64,000 nucleotides of DNA from Streptomyces albus subsp. albus (GTDB taxonomy: Bacteria; Actinomycetota; Actinomycetes; Streptomycetales; Streptomycetaceae), in the NCBI RefSeq assembly GCF_000725885.1, contig NZ_JODR01000019.1:1-64000 (forward strand), given 5' to 3'. Below the pieces are notes generated by a model, which worked only from the letters and a program-made list of their open reading frames with translations, was not told the DNA's origin and did not search any database. Shown piece by piece: positions 18,120 through 27,195 of this stretch. Every line of letters begins with the position of its first letter. The first letter of the stretch is position 1. The position numbers and the translations under genes were made by a program.

Positions 18120-19084
18120 GCGTTCGCTCCCGTGTACTCCTTGCGGCGCGCGATGATCAGTCGTGCCGCACCGTTGACCAGCAGGGTGATGACGAACAGG
18201 ACGAGGCCGGAGGCGATCAGCGCGTCCCGGCCCATGGACCCGGCCTCCTTGAAGCCCGCGGCGATGTTCTGCGCGAACGTGCCGCCGCCGGGCTCCAGCA
18301 GGCTGGCCTGGATGACGAAGCTGGGGGAGAGGACCGTGGCGACGGCCATGGTCTCGCCCAGCGCGCGGCCCAGGCCCAGCATGGAGGCGCTGATGACGCC
18401 GGACCGGCCGAAGGGCAGCACCGAGATGCGGATGACCTCCCAGCGGGTGGCGCCCAGGGCGAGGGCCGCCTCCTCGTGCATCTTGGGGGCCTGCCGGAAG
18501 ACTTCGCGGGAGACGTTGGTGACGATCGGCAGGATCATGATGGCGAGCAGGATCCCGGCGGTGAACAGGGAGCGGGCGGCGCCGCCCTCGTAGCTGAAGA
18601 TGCCGGTCCAGCCGAGGTAGTCGTCCAGCCACGCGTACAGACCGGTGAGGTGGGGGACGAGGAAGAGCGCGCCCCACAGGCCGTAGACGATGGAGGGGAC
18701 GGCGGCCAGCAGGTCGATGACGTAGCCCAGCGGGGTCGCGAGCCTGCGCGGCGCGTAGTGCGAGATGAACAGCGCGATGCCCACGGCGATCGGTACGGCG
18801 ACGACCATCGCGACGAGGGAGCTGACGACGGTGCCGAAGGCGAGGACCGCGATGCCGAACCGGGGCGGGTCGGCGTTGGCGTCCCATTCGAAGGCGGTGA
18901 GGAAGTTCGCCTCGTCGGCGCTGATGGCGAGTGCGGCCCGCCAGGCGAGGAAGACGGCGATCGCGGCCATGATCACCAGGAGGGTGATCCCGGAGCCCCG
19001 GGAGAGGCCGAGGAATATGCGGTCGCCCTTGCGGGTGTCCCCCCGCGTGGGCCCCGCCGGGGCGGGTGGGTTTTCGGTAGCCAT
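18116..19084 (-). CDS. pstC: Phosphate ABC transporter permease PstC
   Basis: 322 residues with six core membrane helices and a large loop after the first helix. The coupling loop reads MHEEAALALGATRWEVIR, followed by GLGRALGETMAV. GGAG lies just before the ATG. Separated from pstS by 223 bases containing a strong hairpin, and overlapped with pstA. Confidence 0.95.
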   Translation of the reverse strand: MATENPPAPAGPTRGDTRKGDRIFLGLSRGSGITLLVIMAAIAVFLAWRAALAISADEANFLTAFEWDANADPPRFGIAVLAFGTVVSSLVAMVVAVPIAVGIALFISHYAPRRLATPLGYVIDLLAAVPSIVYGLWGALFLVPHLTGLYAWLDDYLGWTGIFSYEGGAARSLFTAGILLAIMILPIVTNVSREVFRQAPKMHEEAALALGATRWEVIRISVLPFGRSGVISASMLGLGRALGETMAVATVLSPSFVIQASLLEPGGGTFAQNIAAGFKEAGSMGRDALIASGLVLFVITLLVNGAARLIIARRKEYTGANA

Positions 19085-19225
19085 GGTTTCTCCGGTCTGG
19101 CTGGTGCGGAGCGCCGCACGGCGGGCGTGCTGCGGTCCTTTGGCGGTGCACCGGATCGTTCCGCCGTGCCACGTACCCGGATGATCCGGGACAAAAGGGG
19201 TGCGGCTCGGCATGGGTGGGGCGGG

Positions 19226-19247
19226 CGGCGGTGCCGTGGCACCGCCG
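19226..19247 (-). terminator. Intercistronic hairpin between pstS and pstC
   Basis: Perfect 10-base complementary arms (19226-19235 and 19238-19247) in the pstS-pstC gap. Formed in the RNA with a slightly larger loop, it could act as an attenuator or 3' stabiliser of pstS, giving more binding protein than permease. No second promoter is obvious. Confidence 0.5.
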
Positions 19248-19307
19248 GACCACACCGTCGGGCTGGTGCCGGGGCGGCGGAAGGAGCCGCGTTCCCGGCG
19301 GGGAGGG

Positions 19308-20432
19308 TTACTTCAGGCTGTCGACCGTGGAGCGGACCTTGGTGATGATCTCGTCCGGGATGGGGGCGTAGCCCTTCTCCGCGAGGGACTTCTGGCCGTC
19401 CTCGCTCGCGGTGTACTTCAGGAAGGACTTCGTCGCGTCCAGGGACTCCTTCTTGTTGCCCTTGTCGCAGACGATCTCGTACGTCACCAGGACGATCGGG
19501 TAGGCGTCCTCGGCCTTGGTCTTGTAGTTCAGCTCCAGCGACAGGTCCTTGCCCTGGCCGACGACCTTGGCGTCCGCGATGGCCTTCGAGGCGTTGTCGG
19601 TGGTGGCCTCGACGGGCTCCTTGGCGCCGGTGTCCAGCTTGACCGTGCTCAGGTCGTTGCCCGTGGCGTAGGACAGCTCGACGTAGCCGATGGCGCCGTC
19701 GTTCTGCTTGACGTTGGTGGCGATGCCGGACGAGCCGTCGGCGCCCTGGCCGCCCTTGCCGGCCCACGCCTTGGCGGGCTCGTGCTTCCAGGAGGAGGGG
19801 GCCGCGGTGTTGAGGTACTTGGTGAAGTTGTCGGTGGTGCCCGACTCGTCGGAGCGGTGGAACGCCTGGATCTTGGTGCCCGGCAGATCGGCGTCCGGGT
19901 TGAGCTTCTTGATGGCCGGGTCGTTCCACTTGGTGATCTTCGAGTCGAAGATCTTGGCCAGGGTGTCGGCGTCCAGCACCAGGTCGTCCACGCCGTCGAG
20001 CTTGTAGGCGACGGCCACCGGGCCGCCGACCATCGGCAGGTCGATGGCCTGCCCGCTCTTGCAGACCTTCTTGGACTTGGCGACCTCGTCTGGCTTCAGC
20101 GCCGAGTCGGAGCCCGCGAAGGCGGTCTTGCCCTGGAGGAACTCCTGGATGCCGGCGCCCGAACCGGTCGGCTTGTAGTTGAGCTGGGTGCCGCTGCAGG
20201 CCGACTGGTAGGTCTGGGTCCACACGTCCATGGCGTTCTTCTGGGCGCTGGAGCCCGAGGCCAGGAGCTTGCCCTCGCCGTCGCACTTGATGTTGCTGGC
20301 GGCCTTGCTCGTCTCGCTGCCGGAGCCGCCGGAGTTGTCGTCCGAGCCGCAGGCGCTCAGAACCAGGGCGCCAGAGACCACGAGAGCGCCGACAGCTGCG
20401 GTGCGGAGCCGGATCGTGCGCTGAAGCTTCAC
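19308..20432 (-). CDS. pstS: Phosphate-binding lipoprotein PstS
   Basis: 374 residues from a GTG. The signal peptide ends at the lipobox LVLSAC, and the mature protein is a type II periplasmic-binding fold. Phosphate contacts are visible in GSGAGIQEF, GSDSAL and RSDESGTT. It delivers phosphate to PstCA at the outer membrane face. A textbook PHO box lies upstream, so expression should rise through PhoRP under phosphate limitation. Confidence 0.96.
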   Translation of the reverse strand: MKLQRTIRLRTAAVGALVVSGALVLSACGSDDNSGGSGSETSKAASNIKCDGEGKLLASGSSAQKNAMDVWTQTYQSACSGTQLNYKPTGSGAGIQEFLQGKTAFAGSDSALKPDEVAKSKKVCKSGQAIDLPMVGGPVAVAYKLDGVDDLVLDADTLAKIFDSKITKWNDPAIKKLNPDADLPGTKIQAFHRSDESGTTDNFTKYLNTAAPSSWKHEPAKAWAGKGGQGADGSSGIATNVKQNDGAIGYVELSYATGNDLSTVKLDTGAKEPVEATTDNASKAIADAKVVGQGKDLSLELNYKTKAEDAYPIVLVTYEIVCDKGNKKESLDATKSFLKYTASEDGQKSLAEKGYAPIPDEIITKVRSTVDSLK

Positions 20433-20576
20433 TTTCGTTCAGTTCCTTCCTGGGCCCGGGAGCGACGACCGGCCGGCCGTCGGGCTCTCTGGCTATGGGG
20501 CGCGGTTCCGGTTTCGCGGGGTGCCGCGCTCTTCGTAAGGCCGAAATTAGACAGATCAGGTGACGTGGCCGACGGA

Positions 20577-20598
20577 GCTGAGTGAACGCAGAGTGAAC
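20577..20598 (-). promoter_or_regulatory. PHO box (PhoP operator) of pstS
   Basis: Two adjacent 11-base direct repeats read on the minus strand, GTTCACTCTGC then GTTCACTCAGC, 145 bases before the pstS start. They match the Streptomyces PhoP direct-repeat unit very well. A TCTAAT about 30 bases downstream could be the -10. Confidence 0.88.
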
Positions 20599-20741
20599 CT
20601 CGGCGGTCAGCCCGGTGCGTGCCCCGGGGAGGGCCGCACAGTACGCACTGCTTGATACTCGTCAGTACGTTCCTCTGTTGTCTTTCCGGTCGGCATGGCA
20701 CTATCCGCTGCACTGGCCTGAGTTGACCATACAAACAGGGG

Positions 20742-21848
20742 GTGGCCCGGGTGAGACGGCCGCTGAGCAGCTCGACCCTCCCGACGTCCGGCAGGCGTGG
20801 CCCACTCATGGTGGTCTGCACCATGGCCCTGCTGATGGGGCCGGCACTCGGCACCGCCTACGCCGACCCGCAACCGCCCGATGCGAGCGGTACGGCGCGG
20901 CGGAGCGGCGGGGGTGCGAGCCTGGAGGAGATCCGCAAACAGATCGAGCGGCTGCACGACAGGGCCGGGTCGGCGACGGACGCCTACAACGCGGCGGAGG
21001 CCGCGGTCAAGAAGCAGCAGAAGCGCATCGTCCGGCTGGCCAAGCGGATCGATGCCACCCAGGGCAAACTGGACAAGCTCAACAAGACGGCCGGCGCGAT
21101 GGCCCGCGCCCAGTACCGCAACGGCGGCATGCCACCCCACGCCAGGCTGATGCTCAGCGACGACCCGGAGGACTTCCTGGACGGGCTCTCGCTCGCCCAC
21201 AAGGGTCAGCAGGCCACCCGTTCCTTCCTCGACACCCTCACCGAGACCCGCTCCTCGCTGCGCGGTGACGCCAAGGAGGCCAGTGACGAGTGGCGTCAGC
21301 TGGAGAGGACCCGCAAGAAGAAGGCCGCGGCGAAGAAGAAGATCACCGCGCAGCTGAAGAAGGCGAAGAAGATCGAGTCGGGCCTCAAGAAGGAGGAGCG
21401 GGAGCGGCTGCGCCGGCTGGAGGAGGACGCGGCGAAGGCGCGGCAGGCCAAGTGGCTGAAGTCGGGTGCGCTCGACGGCGTCGGCGGCAAGGCGTCACCG
21501 GCCGGCCGGAAGGCCCTCGCGTGGGCGACCAAGCAGCTCGGCAAGGACTACGTGTGGGGTGCCGAGGGCCCCGACACCTTCGACTGCTCGGGTCTGACGA
21601 TGCGCGCCTGGGAGGCCGCGGGGGTACGGATCCCGCGCACCTCGCAGGAGCAGTGGCGGCAGCTGCCGCACGTGCCGGTCGCGAAGATGCGACCGGGCGA
21701 CCTGATCATCTACAAGAAGGACGCCAGCCACGTGGGGATCTACGTGGGCGACGGTGCGCTGCTGCACGCGCCGCGTACGGGGCGGCAGATCACGATCGAG
21801 GGCGCCGGTTCGATGCCAATCCTGGGGGTTGTGCGGCCCGACAAGTGA
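20742..21848 (+). CDS. Secreted NlpC/P60 peptidoglycan hydrolase with coiled coil
   Basis: 368 residues. A signal peptide (about 1-42) precedes a long Lys/Arg/Glu-rich coiled coil (about 60-235) that includes GAMARAQYRNGG. A C-terminal NlpC/P60 peptidase of about 110 residues has Cys in FDCSGLT and His in SHVGIYVG. This is the RipA-like layout, which cleaves peptidoglycan stem peptides during growth or sporulation. A second GTG 9 bases in is an alternative start. Divergent from pstS. Confidence 0.88.
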   Translation: MARVRRPLSSSTLPTSGRRGPLMVVCTMALLMGPALGTAYADPQPPDASGTARRSGGGASLEEIRKQIERLHDRAGSATDAYNAAEAAVKKQQKRIVRLAKRIDATQGKLDKLNKTAGAMARAQYRNGGMPPHARLMLSDDPEDFLDGLSLAHKGQQATRSFLDTLTETRSSLRGDAKEASDEWRQLERTRKKKAAAKKKITAQLKKAKKIESGLKKEERERLRRLEEDAAKARQAKWLKSGALDGVGGKASPAGRKALAWATKQLGKDYVWGAEGPDTFDCSGLTMRAWEAAGVRIPRTSQEQWRQLPHVPVAKMRPGDLIIYKKDASHVGIYVGDGALLHAPRTGRQITIEGAGSMPILGVVRPDK

Positions 21849-22177
21849 GCGGCGTCACGGCGACGTGCACCATTGTGGCCTGTTTCCTTCCTCTTCTGTT
21901 CGCTCTGTGGTCGTTCGGCGGCTTCCGGCGCGTGAGCTTGGTCATGTACTGACCAGCGATATCGGTGCTGTCGGGCGGTGAACTCCCGGTCTGGCCCGGT
22001 CATATGACAGGGGCGGATTATCGTCAGCCGTTCCGCCCGCACAGGCAAGGGCGTTAAGGTCCCTTCGGTAAGCCCGGGATGACGAGCGTCCGACCACCGC
22101 GCGCCGTTCCGGGCCGATCCATGGTGGCCGCCGTACGGCGCGCGCACCACGCCCTCGGGGGAGGGAGAGGTTCCAGC

Positions 22178-23578
22178 ATGCCCGTAAGCGCGCCCGCGGC
22201 CGGGGCGGCGACGCGGCCCGCCGACGCGCAGGCCCCGCAGTCCGCGCAGTCGGCCGGCACCGCCTTGAATCTGCTCGTCATCGAGGACGACCCCGCGGGG
22301 GACCTCAGTGTGCCCCGCATGCTCGACGCCTGCGGCAAGCCCGTACGCGTCCGTACCGCCCGCAACCTCACGGAAGCGGCACGGCTGCTCACCGACGACG
22401 TCCACTGCATCCTGCTCGACCTCGCCCTGCCCCACGAGGAGGGCGGGGACCACCACGGCGACGGCGCACCCGCCGCGGCCGGGCCCTGCCCGGCTGAGGC
22501 GGCCCCCACCGGGGCCTGCGCGGGCGACGACGAGGCGGACGGCACCCCCGCCTCCGGCACCTCCGCCTCCGGCAGCCCCGCCACCGAACCGGACGAACTG
22601 CACATACTCCGCCGCGTCCTGCGGATGGCGCCCCGGCACGCCGTGCTCGCGCTCACCGACGGCACCGACGCCGAACGCGCCGCCGACGCCGTACGGGTCG
22701 GCGCCCAGGACTACCTCTTCCGCGACGAACTCGACGGCCGGCTGCTCAACCGGGCCATCCGCTACGCCGTCGCCCGCAAACGCGCCGACCTCGCCCAGCG
22801 CCAGCTCACCGAGTCCCGGCTGCGCGCCCAGGAGAACTCCCGCCTGGAGCGCGGACTGCTGCCCAGGCCGCTGCTGGAGGGCAGCGAACTGCGGTTCGCC
22901 GCCCGCTACCGTCCCGGACGCTCCCGCGCCCTGCTCGGCGGCGACTTCTACGACACCGTCCGAACCCCCGACGGCACCGTGCACGCCATGATCGGCGACG
23001 TGTGCGGGCACGGCCCCGACGAGGCGGCCCTCGGCGTCGAGCTGCGGATAGCCTGGCGCGCCCTCACCTTCGCCGGGCTCAGCGGCGACGCACTGCTCGC
23101 CACCTTGCAGAAAGTGCTGGAGAACGAACGGGACAGCGAGGAGATCTTCGCGACCCTGTGCACCGTCGACATCGCGCCGGACGGACGCAGTGCCGACGTC
23201 CACCTGGCCGGCCACCCCTCCCCGCTGTTCGCCGGCAGCGGCGGCGCGACGCCCCGGCTCCTCCCGGAGGACGTCAGCGGCCCGGCGCTCGGCCTGCTCC
23301 CGCAGGTCGGCTGGCCCCGCCGCCGGGTCACCCTGGGCCGCTCCTGGAGCCTGATGATGTACACGGACGGGCTGATCGAGGGCCGCGTCGACGAGGGCCG
23401 CACCGACAGCACGCAGCGGCTCGGCCAGCAGGGCATGCTCGACATCGTGGCCCGGCGCATGGCCGAGGGCGCCCGCGGCGAACGGCTGCTGGAGGAGACG
23501 ATGACGGAAGTCCGCCGGCTCAACGGCGGCGAACTCACCGACGACGTGGCGGTCGTCCTGCTGGACAGGGAACGCTGA
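22178..23578 (+). CDS. Receiver-domain PP2C phosphatase (RsbU/SpoIIE type)
   Basis: 466 residues. The N-terminal receiver-like domain has VIEDD and the phospho-acceptor region LLDLALP, then a Gly/Ala/Asp-rich insertion of about 50 residues, then the rest of the fold (VLALTDG, GAQDYLFRDEL). A short helix links to a PP2C SpoIIE domain with GGDFYD, GDVCGHGPDEA, YTDGLIEG and TDDVAVVLL. It probably dephosphorylates an anti-sigma-factor antagonist. The start at 22178 is fixed by GGGAGAGG 7 bases upstream. Confidence 0.87.
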   Translation: MPVSAPAAGAATRPADAQAPQSAQSAGTALNLLVIEDDPAGDLSVPRMLDACGKPVRVRTARNLTEAARLLTDDVHCILLDLALPHEEGGDHHGDGAPAAAGPCPAEAAPTGACAGDDEADGTPASGTSASGSPATEPDELHILRRVLRMAPRHAVLALTDGTDAERAADAVRVGAQDYLFRDELDGRLLNRAIRYAVARKRADLAQRQLTESRLRAQENSRLERGLLPRPLLEGSELRFAARYRPGRSRALLGGDFYDTVRTPDGTVHAMIGDVCGHGPDEAALGVELRIAWRALTFAGLSGDALLATLQKVLENERDSEEIFATLCTVDIAPDGRSADVHLAGHPSPLFAGSGGATPRLLPEDVSGPALGLLPQVGWPRRRVTLGRSWSLMMYTDGLIEGRVDEGRTDSTQRLGQQGMLDIVARRMAEGARGERLLEETMTEVRRLNGGELTDDVAVVLLDRER

Positions 23579-23965
23579 GGGCGGACGGACCGCGCAGGAG
23601 AACCCGCCCGGAGGACTGGCGGAGCCGGCGCGGCGGACGCCTCCGCCCCCGGGCGGGCCGGACGGAAGGTTCTTCGCGCGGCCGTGCCGTGGTGCGGTGC
23701 CGGCACTCGGCTCCCTCAGCCGGGGCTCCCTCAGCCGGGCCCCGTCGGCGAAAGCCGTTCACCGGAGGTCCGTCGGCGGAGGGCTACCGGCCCGGGACCC
23801 GTCAGGCGGAGGCCCGGGACATCAGGGAGCGTCGACCAGGCCCGCCAGCACGGGGTCGTCGGGCGGGGTCCCTCAGCCGGGTCCGCCGTCGGACGAGGAC
23901 TGCCGGAGGCGGGCTGTCAGCGACGGGCTGCCGCCGCCCGGCCAGTCACCGGCCATCGAAGGGGC
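23579..23965. other. Convergent spacer with degenerate repeats
   Basis: About 390 bases between convergent genes. They contain repeated CTCAGCCGGG and CGTCGGCGGAGG-like elements (about 23705-23930) and no convincing gene. Confidence 0.4.
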
Positions 23966-24310
23966 TCACCGGCCGTTGAAGGGGCCGTACGGGCCGTCAC
24001 TGCTGCTGCCGCCGCGTCGGCGCCCGCCGCCGCGGCCCATGACCTGCTTCAGCGCCGGACGGACGTCCACGATGTAGACGATGCTGGCGACCGCGCCGAT
24101 GAGTTGCAGCAGGAAGAACCACGGCACCGCCAGGTTCACCACGACGGTGAGCCCCAGAATGATCAGCCAGAACTGCTTGGTCTGCTTGTCGGCCGCGCGG
24201 TAGGCGTCCTCCCGCCGCAGCACCCCGTCCACGAAGGCGAAAACCGCCAGGGCGAGCAGCACGAGGGAGATCAGCCCCATGACGGTGGCCTGGAAGCCCT
24301 GGAACAACAT
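23966..24310 (-). CDS. DUF2516 family membrane protein
   Basis: 114 residues with three hydrophobic helices (about 5-28, 46-65 and 70-90) and a Gly/Arg-rich tail. The sequence fits the DUF2516 family, small actinobacterial membrane proteins of unknown role. ATG at 24310 has GGGAG 10 bases upstream; a GTG three codons earlier is the alternative. Neighbouring HbhA-like and XRE genes form a conserved streptomycete order. Confidence 0.8.
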   Translation of the reverse strand: MLFQGFQATVMGLISLVLLALAVFAFVDGVLRREDAYRAADKQTKQFWLIILGLTVVVNLAVPWFFLLQLIGAVASIVYIVDVRPALKQVMGRGGGRRRGGSSSDGPYGPFNGR

Positions 24311-24521
24311 CGTGCTCACACTCCCGGTCGGTCTCGGACGCTTGACTCGTTCGTAAAGGGCGCTTTGCCGCAACCGTACCCCAGCACGGGAGGAACGGGC
24401 CGGGCCCGCGAAAGGTGCCCGCCCCGTTCCCGCCCCTCCCGTCCGCGGTCCGGGCCCGGGGCGCCGATGAGGGCCCCGGACCCGAGCAGGAGCCGCGTGC
24501 CGGCCGGGTGCCGGGAGCCGG

Positions 24522-25196
24522 TCAGGAGTCCGTCTCCGTCTCCTTCGCGGAGGGCTTCCGGGCGGCCGGCGGGGTGGTGCCCGCCGACTTCCGCGCGGTG
24601 CCGGTCTTCGCGGAGCCGCCGGTGCTCTTGGCAGCGCCCTTGCCGGTGGTGCTGGTGGTGCCGCTGGTGCTCTTGCCGGATGCGCCGGCGGCCGTGCCGT
24701 TGCGGGAGCCCGCGCTCCGGGCGGCGGACTTGGGCGCGGCCGGCTCGGGGGCCGCCACCTCCTCGGCCGGGGGCTCGGCGACCTTCACCGACTGGGCGGG
24801 CGCCCGCTCGACGGTCACCTCGGGGGCCTCGCCGCCACCGTTCTCGCCCCGCCAGTTCTTGACCGCCTCGCGACCGCGTACCGCCAGTTCGTCGTAGGCC
24901 TCACGCGCCTTGACCGCGTACTCGGCGGCGACGCCCACGCCCTGGAGGGCCAGGTGCTGCGCCTGCTCGCGGAGCTTCTTGAGGTCGGTGTCCAGCCCGC
25001 TGAGGGTCTCGGTGACCTTCGCCTGGGTCTCCTTGGCCTGCTTGGTGAGCTTCGCCTGGACCTCCTTGGGGTCCGTCTCCCGCACGGCGGCCAGCGCCTG
25101 CGGCGCCTCCTCGCGGATCTTGTCGACGACGCCGGCGGCGAAGTAGAGCGGCGTCGGGTCGGTGAGGGTCTTGCGCAGATCGTTCGCGATGGGCAT
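24522..25196 (-). CDS. Heparin-binding haemagglutinin-like protein
   Basis: 224 residues. The N-terminal half is a helical coiled coil (about 1-115) beginning MPIANDLRKTLTDPTPLYF. The C-terminal half is Ala/Lys/Ser/Thr-rich and repetitive, with a basic tail. This is the HbhA layout. In mycobacteria the Lys-rich tail binds polyanions and the coiled coil associates with membranes; the role in streptomycetes is not clear. Single-copy gene with GAAAGG-type ribosome site. Confidence 0.78.
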   Translation of the reverse strand: MPIANDLRKTLTDPTPLYFAAGVVDKIREEAPQALAAVRETDPKEVQAKLTKQAKETQAKVTETLSGLDTDLKKLREQAQHLALQGVGVAAEYAVKAREAYDELAVRGREAVKNWRGENGGGEAPEVTVERAPAQSVKVAEPPAEEVAAPEPAAPKSAARSAGSRNGTAAGASGKSTSGTTSTTGKGAAKSTGGSAKTGTARKSAGTTPPAARKPSAKETETDS

Positions 25197-25518
25197 GTGC
25201 GTACGCCTTTCGTGGCTGAACTCGCGTGGTGGGGCGACCGGTTGCCGACCGTCGTGAGCGGGTCGGCCCGCATCGCCCCGGTCCGGCTGGATGCTCTTTC
25301 GTGGTGCGCTCGGTGCGCGCTTCGCCGGGTCCCGGGTGCGGAGCCCGAAGGCCCCGCGGCCCGCTGCTCCGGTGCCCGGCGAGCGCCGGCCGGATGGCCG
25401 GCCGGGTGCTCGCCGTACGGGCGCTCGGTGCGCGGCTGCTCGATGTGGGTAGTCGGTGTTCAGATGTGGGCGGATCGTGCGGCGGCTGCCGGACGTATCC
25501 CCGTCCGCCGCCACGGCC
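25197..25518. other. Intergenic spacer
   Basis: About 320 bases between the XRE regulator and the HbhA-like gene on the same strand. It must contain the hbhA-like promoter; no clear operator or gene was found. Confidence 0.35.
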
Positions 25519-25983
25519 TCACTCCGCGGGCCCTTCGGCCGTCCGGCCCGGAGACGGGCCCTCGGTCCGGCCGTCGGCCCGCTCGTCGGCCCGCTCGTCG
25601 GCCGGGCCCGGTGTCTCGTGCCCGGCCGCGCGCTGGTGGGCCGTCTCCTTGCGGAACGACTCGTAGATCTGGAGCAGCGCCTGCTTCTGCTGCTCCGTGA
25701 TCGACGAGTCCGCGAGGATGGCGGCGGGCACCTGGAGCAGGTCCTCACGGTCCCGCTCGTCGAGGATCCCGGCCTGCACGTACAGCGTCTCCGCGGAGAT
25801 CCGCAGCGCCTTGGCCAGTTGCTGGAGGATCTCCGCGCTCGGCTTGCGCAGGCCGCGCTCGATCTGGCTCAGGTACGGGTTCGAGACACCGGCGGCGTCC
25901 GCGAGCTGCCGCAGGGACAGCTTCGCGGTCCGCCGCTGTTCCCGGAGGAACTCCCCGAGGTTCCCGACGTTGAGCGAGGCCAT
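25519..25983 (-). CDS. XRE-family transcriptional regulator
   Basis: 154 residues. The N-terminal helix-turn-helix (about 8-62) contains SLRQLADAAGVSNPYLSQIE. A helical middle follows, then an Ala/Asp/Glu-rich tail with tandem DERADERADGR. It should bind the inverted repeat just upstream of its own start. Conserved next to the HbhA-like gene. Target genes unknown. Confidence 0.88.
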   Translation of the reverse strand: MASLNVGNLGEFLREQRRTAKLSLRQLADAAGVSNPYLSQIERGLRKPSAEILQQLAKALRISAETLYVQAGILDERDREDLLQVPAAILADSSITEQQKQALLQIYESFRKETAHQRAAGHETPGPADERADERADGRTEGPSPGRTAEGPAE

Positions 25984-26396
25984 GACTCCAGAGTGCACCC
26001 GTCCGCTAACTTTTGCAAGCAACCCGCTTGCAAGTGTCGAAGGCGGGTTCGCTCTCTCCGGTTTGCCGCCTGTCCCGTCTCCGCCGAGGTCAAGGCCGTC
26101 CCGGTCTTCGTGACGCATCAGCTCGCACGTCACCGCTCAGTCTCGGGCAGCCGGTACGACGTCCCGATCAATCCGAGGTGCCGACCTCTTCCGCCCCGTA
26201 CGGCCGTCCTCCCTGGTCGGCGCCGGGTGGTGGCTGGTGGAAGCGGAGGACCTCCGGCTGGAGTACGCCGACGGTCGGGGAGAGACGACGCAAGGTGGGC
26301 CGCTTGAGGTGATGCATCCCGGAGTTCGACAGGAACCGGCGGCAAAGGACCACGAGGTTCTCGGACGGTTTCCCGACGCAGGCGCGCGGCCAGCAC
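25984..26396. promoter_or_regulatory. Upstream region of the XRE gene with inverted repeat
   Basis: Non-coding gap. At 26009-26037 it holds an imperfect palindrome with 11-base arms (ACTTTTGCAAG, CTTGCAAGTGT) around 7 bases, 26-54 bases before the XRE start. This is a likely autoregulatory operator. The remainder up to the methyltransferase stop shows no convincing gene. Confidence 0.5.
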
Positions 26397-27176
26397 TCAG
26401 GCGGCGGCGGAGGCCACGAAGAACGGAATGGCGACGAGGAAGCGGCCGGCCTCGGCGCGTCGGCGCTGTTCGGCGAGCCACTCGTCTGCCTGGTCACGGC
26501 CGACGACGCCGGCGGCGCAGACCGGCTCGGCGAGCCTCGCGAGCAGCGACAGCATCGCGGGGTCGGTGAAGACATCGGTGTGCACCTCGACCGTGACGTC
26601 GTCGAAGCCGCCGGCCAGGAGCAGGCTGCGGTACTGGCGGCCGGCGTGGGGGGTGCCCAGGAGGTCGGCGCGGGCGTGCACGATCGTGCGGGTGAGCGCC
26701 GCATCGTCCGAGTCGATCATGATGCCGTCCCAGTCCTGACCGACCAGGACGATTCTGCCGCCCGGGCGGAGAACCCGTCGTGCCTCCGCCACCGCGCGCC
26801 CCGGCTCCTGAAGTTCGTGGAAGACCTTGTCGGCACGGTAGCCGTGCACGCTTCCGTCGGCGAACGGCAGATCCTCCGCCCCCGCCTCCCGGAACTCGGC
26901 CTCCGGCCACCGCTTCCGGGCCGCGGCCAGCATCCACGGGCTGGGGTCCACGCCCACCGCGTGGATGCCGCGTTCGGCCAGCTCGGCGACGGCTCGTCCG
27001 GCGCCGCAGCCGACGTCCACCACGGTTGAGCCCGGGACGGGAGACAGCAGTTCGTAGGAGCGGGCCCGCAGCCGAGTGGCGTTCGGCGTCTGGTCCGCAG
27101 CGTCGAGGGCGGCCAGCAGGGCTTCGGTGCCGCGGTGCTCTCCCACCGCTTCCTGGCTCTTGGACATGGACGTCAT
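26397..27176 (-). CDS. SAM-dependent methyltransferase
   Basis: 259 residues, class I fold. Motif I is VVDVGCGAGRAVAEL, the acidic strand end is VGVDPS, and LRPGGRIVLVGQ forms strand 4-5. It resembles UbiE/arsenite-type methyltransferases, but the substrate is not evident. Divergent from a MerR regulator with only 19 bases between start codons, so the MerR protein probably controls it. Confidence 0.85.
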   Translation of the reverse strand: MTSMSKSQEAVGEHRGTEALLAALDAADQTPNATRLRARSYELLSPVPGSTVVDVGCGAGRAVAELAERGIHAVGVDPSPWMLAAARKRWPEAEFREAGAEDLPFADGSVHGYRADKVFHELQEPGRAVAEARRVLRPGGRIVLVGQDWDGIMIDSDDAALTRTIVHARADLLGTPHAGRQYRSLLLAGGFDDVTVEVHTDVFTDPAMLSLLARLAEPVCAAGVVGRDQADEWLAEQRRRAEAGRFLVAIPFFVASAAA

Positions 27177-27195
27177 GCTGCGACTTAATGTCGGC

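Noticed and set aside
17046..19253. 735-codon frame covering pstA and part of pstC
   Set aside because: The C-terminal half is genuine PstA; the N-terminal half is an out-of-frame reading of pstC. Two genes with an ATGA overlap explain it.
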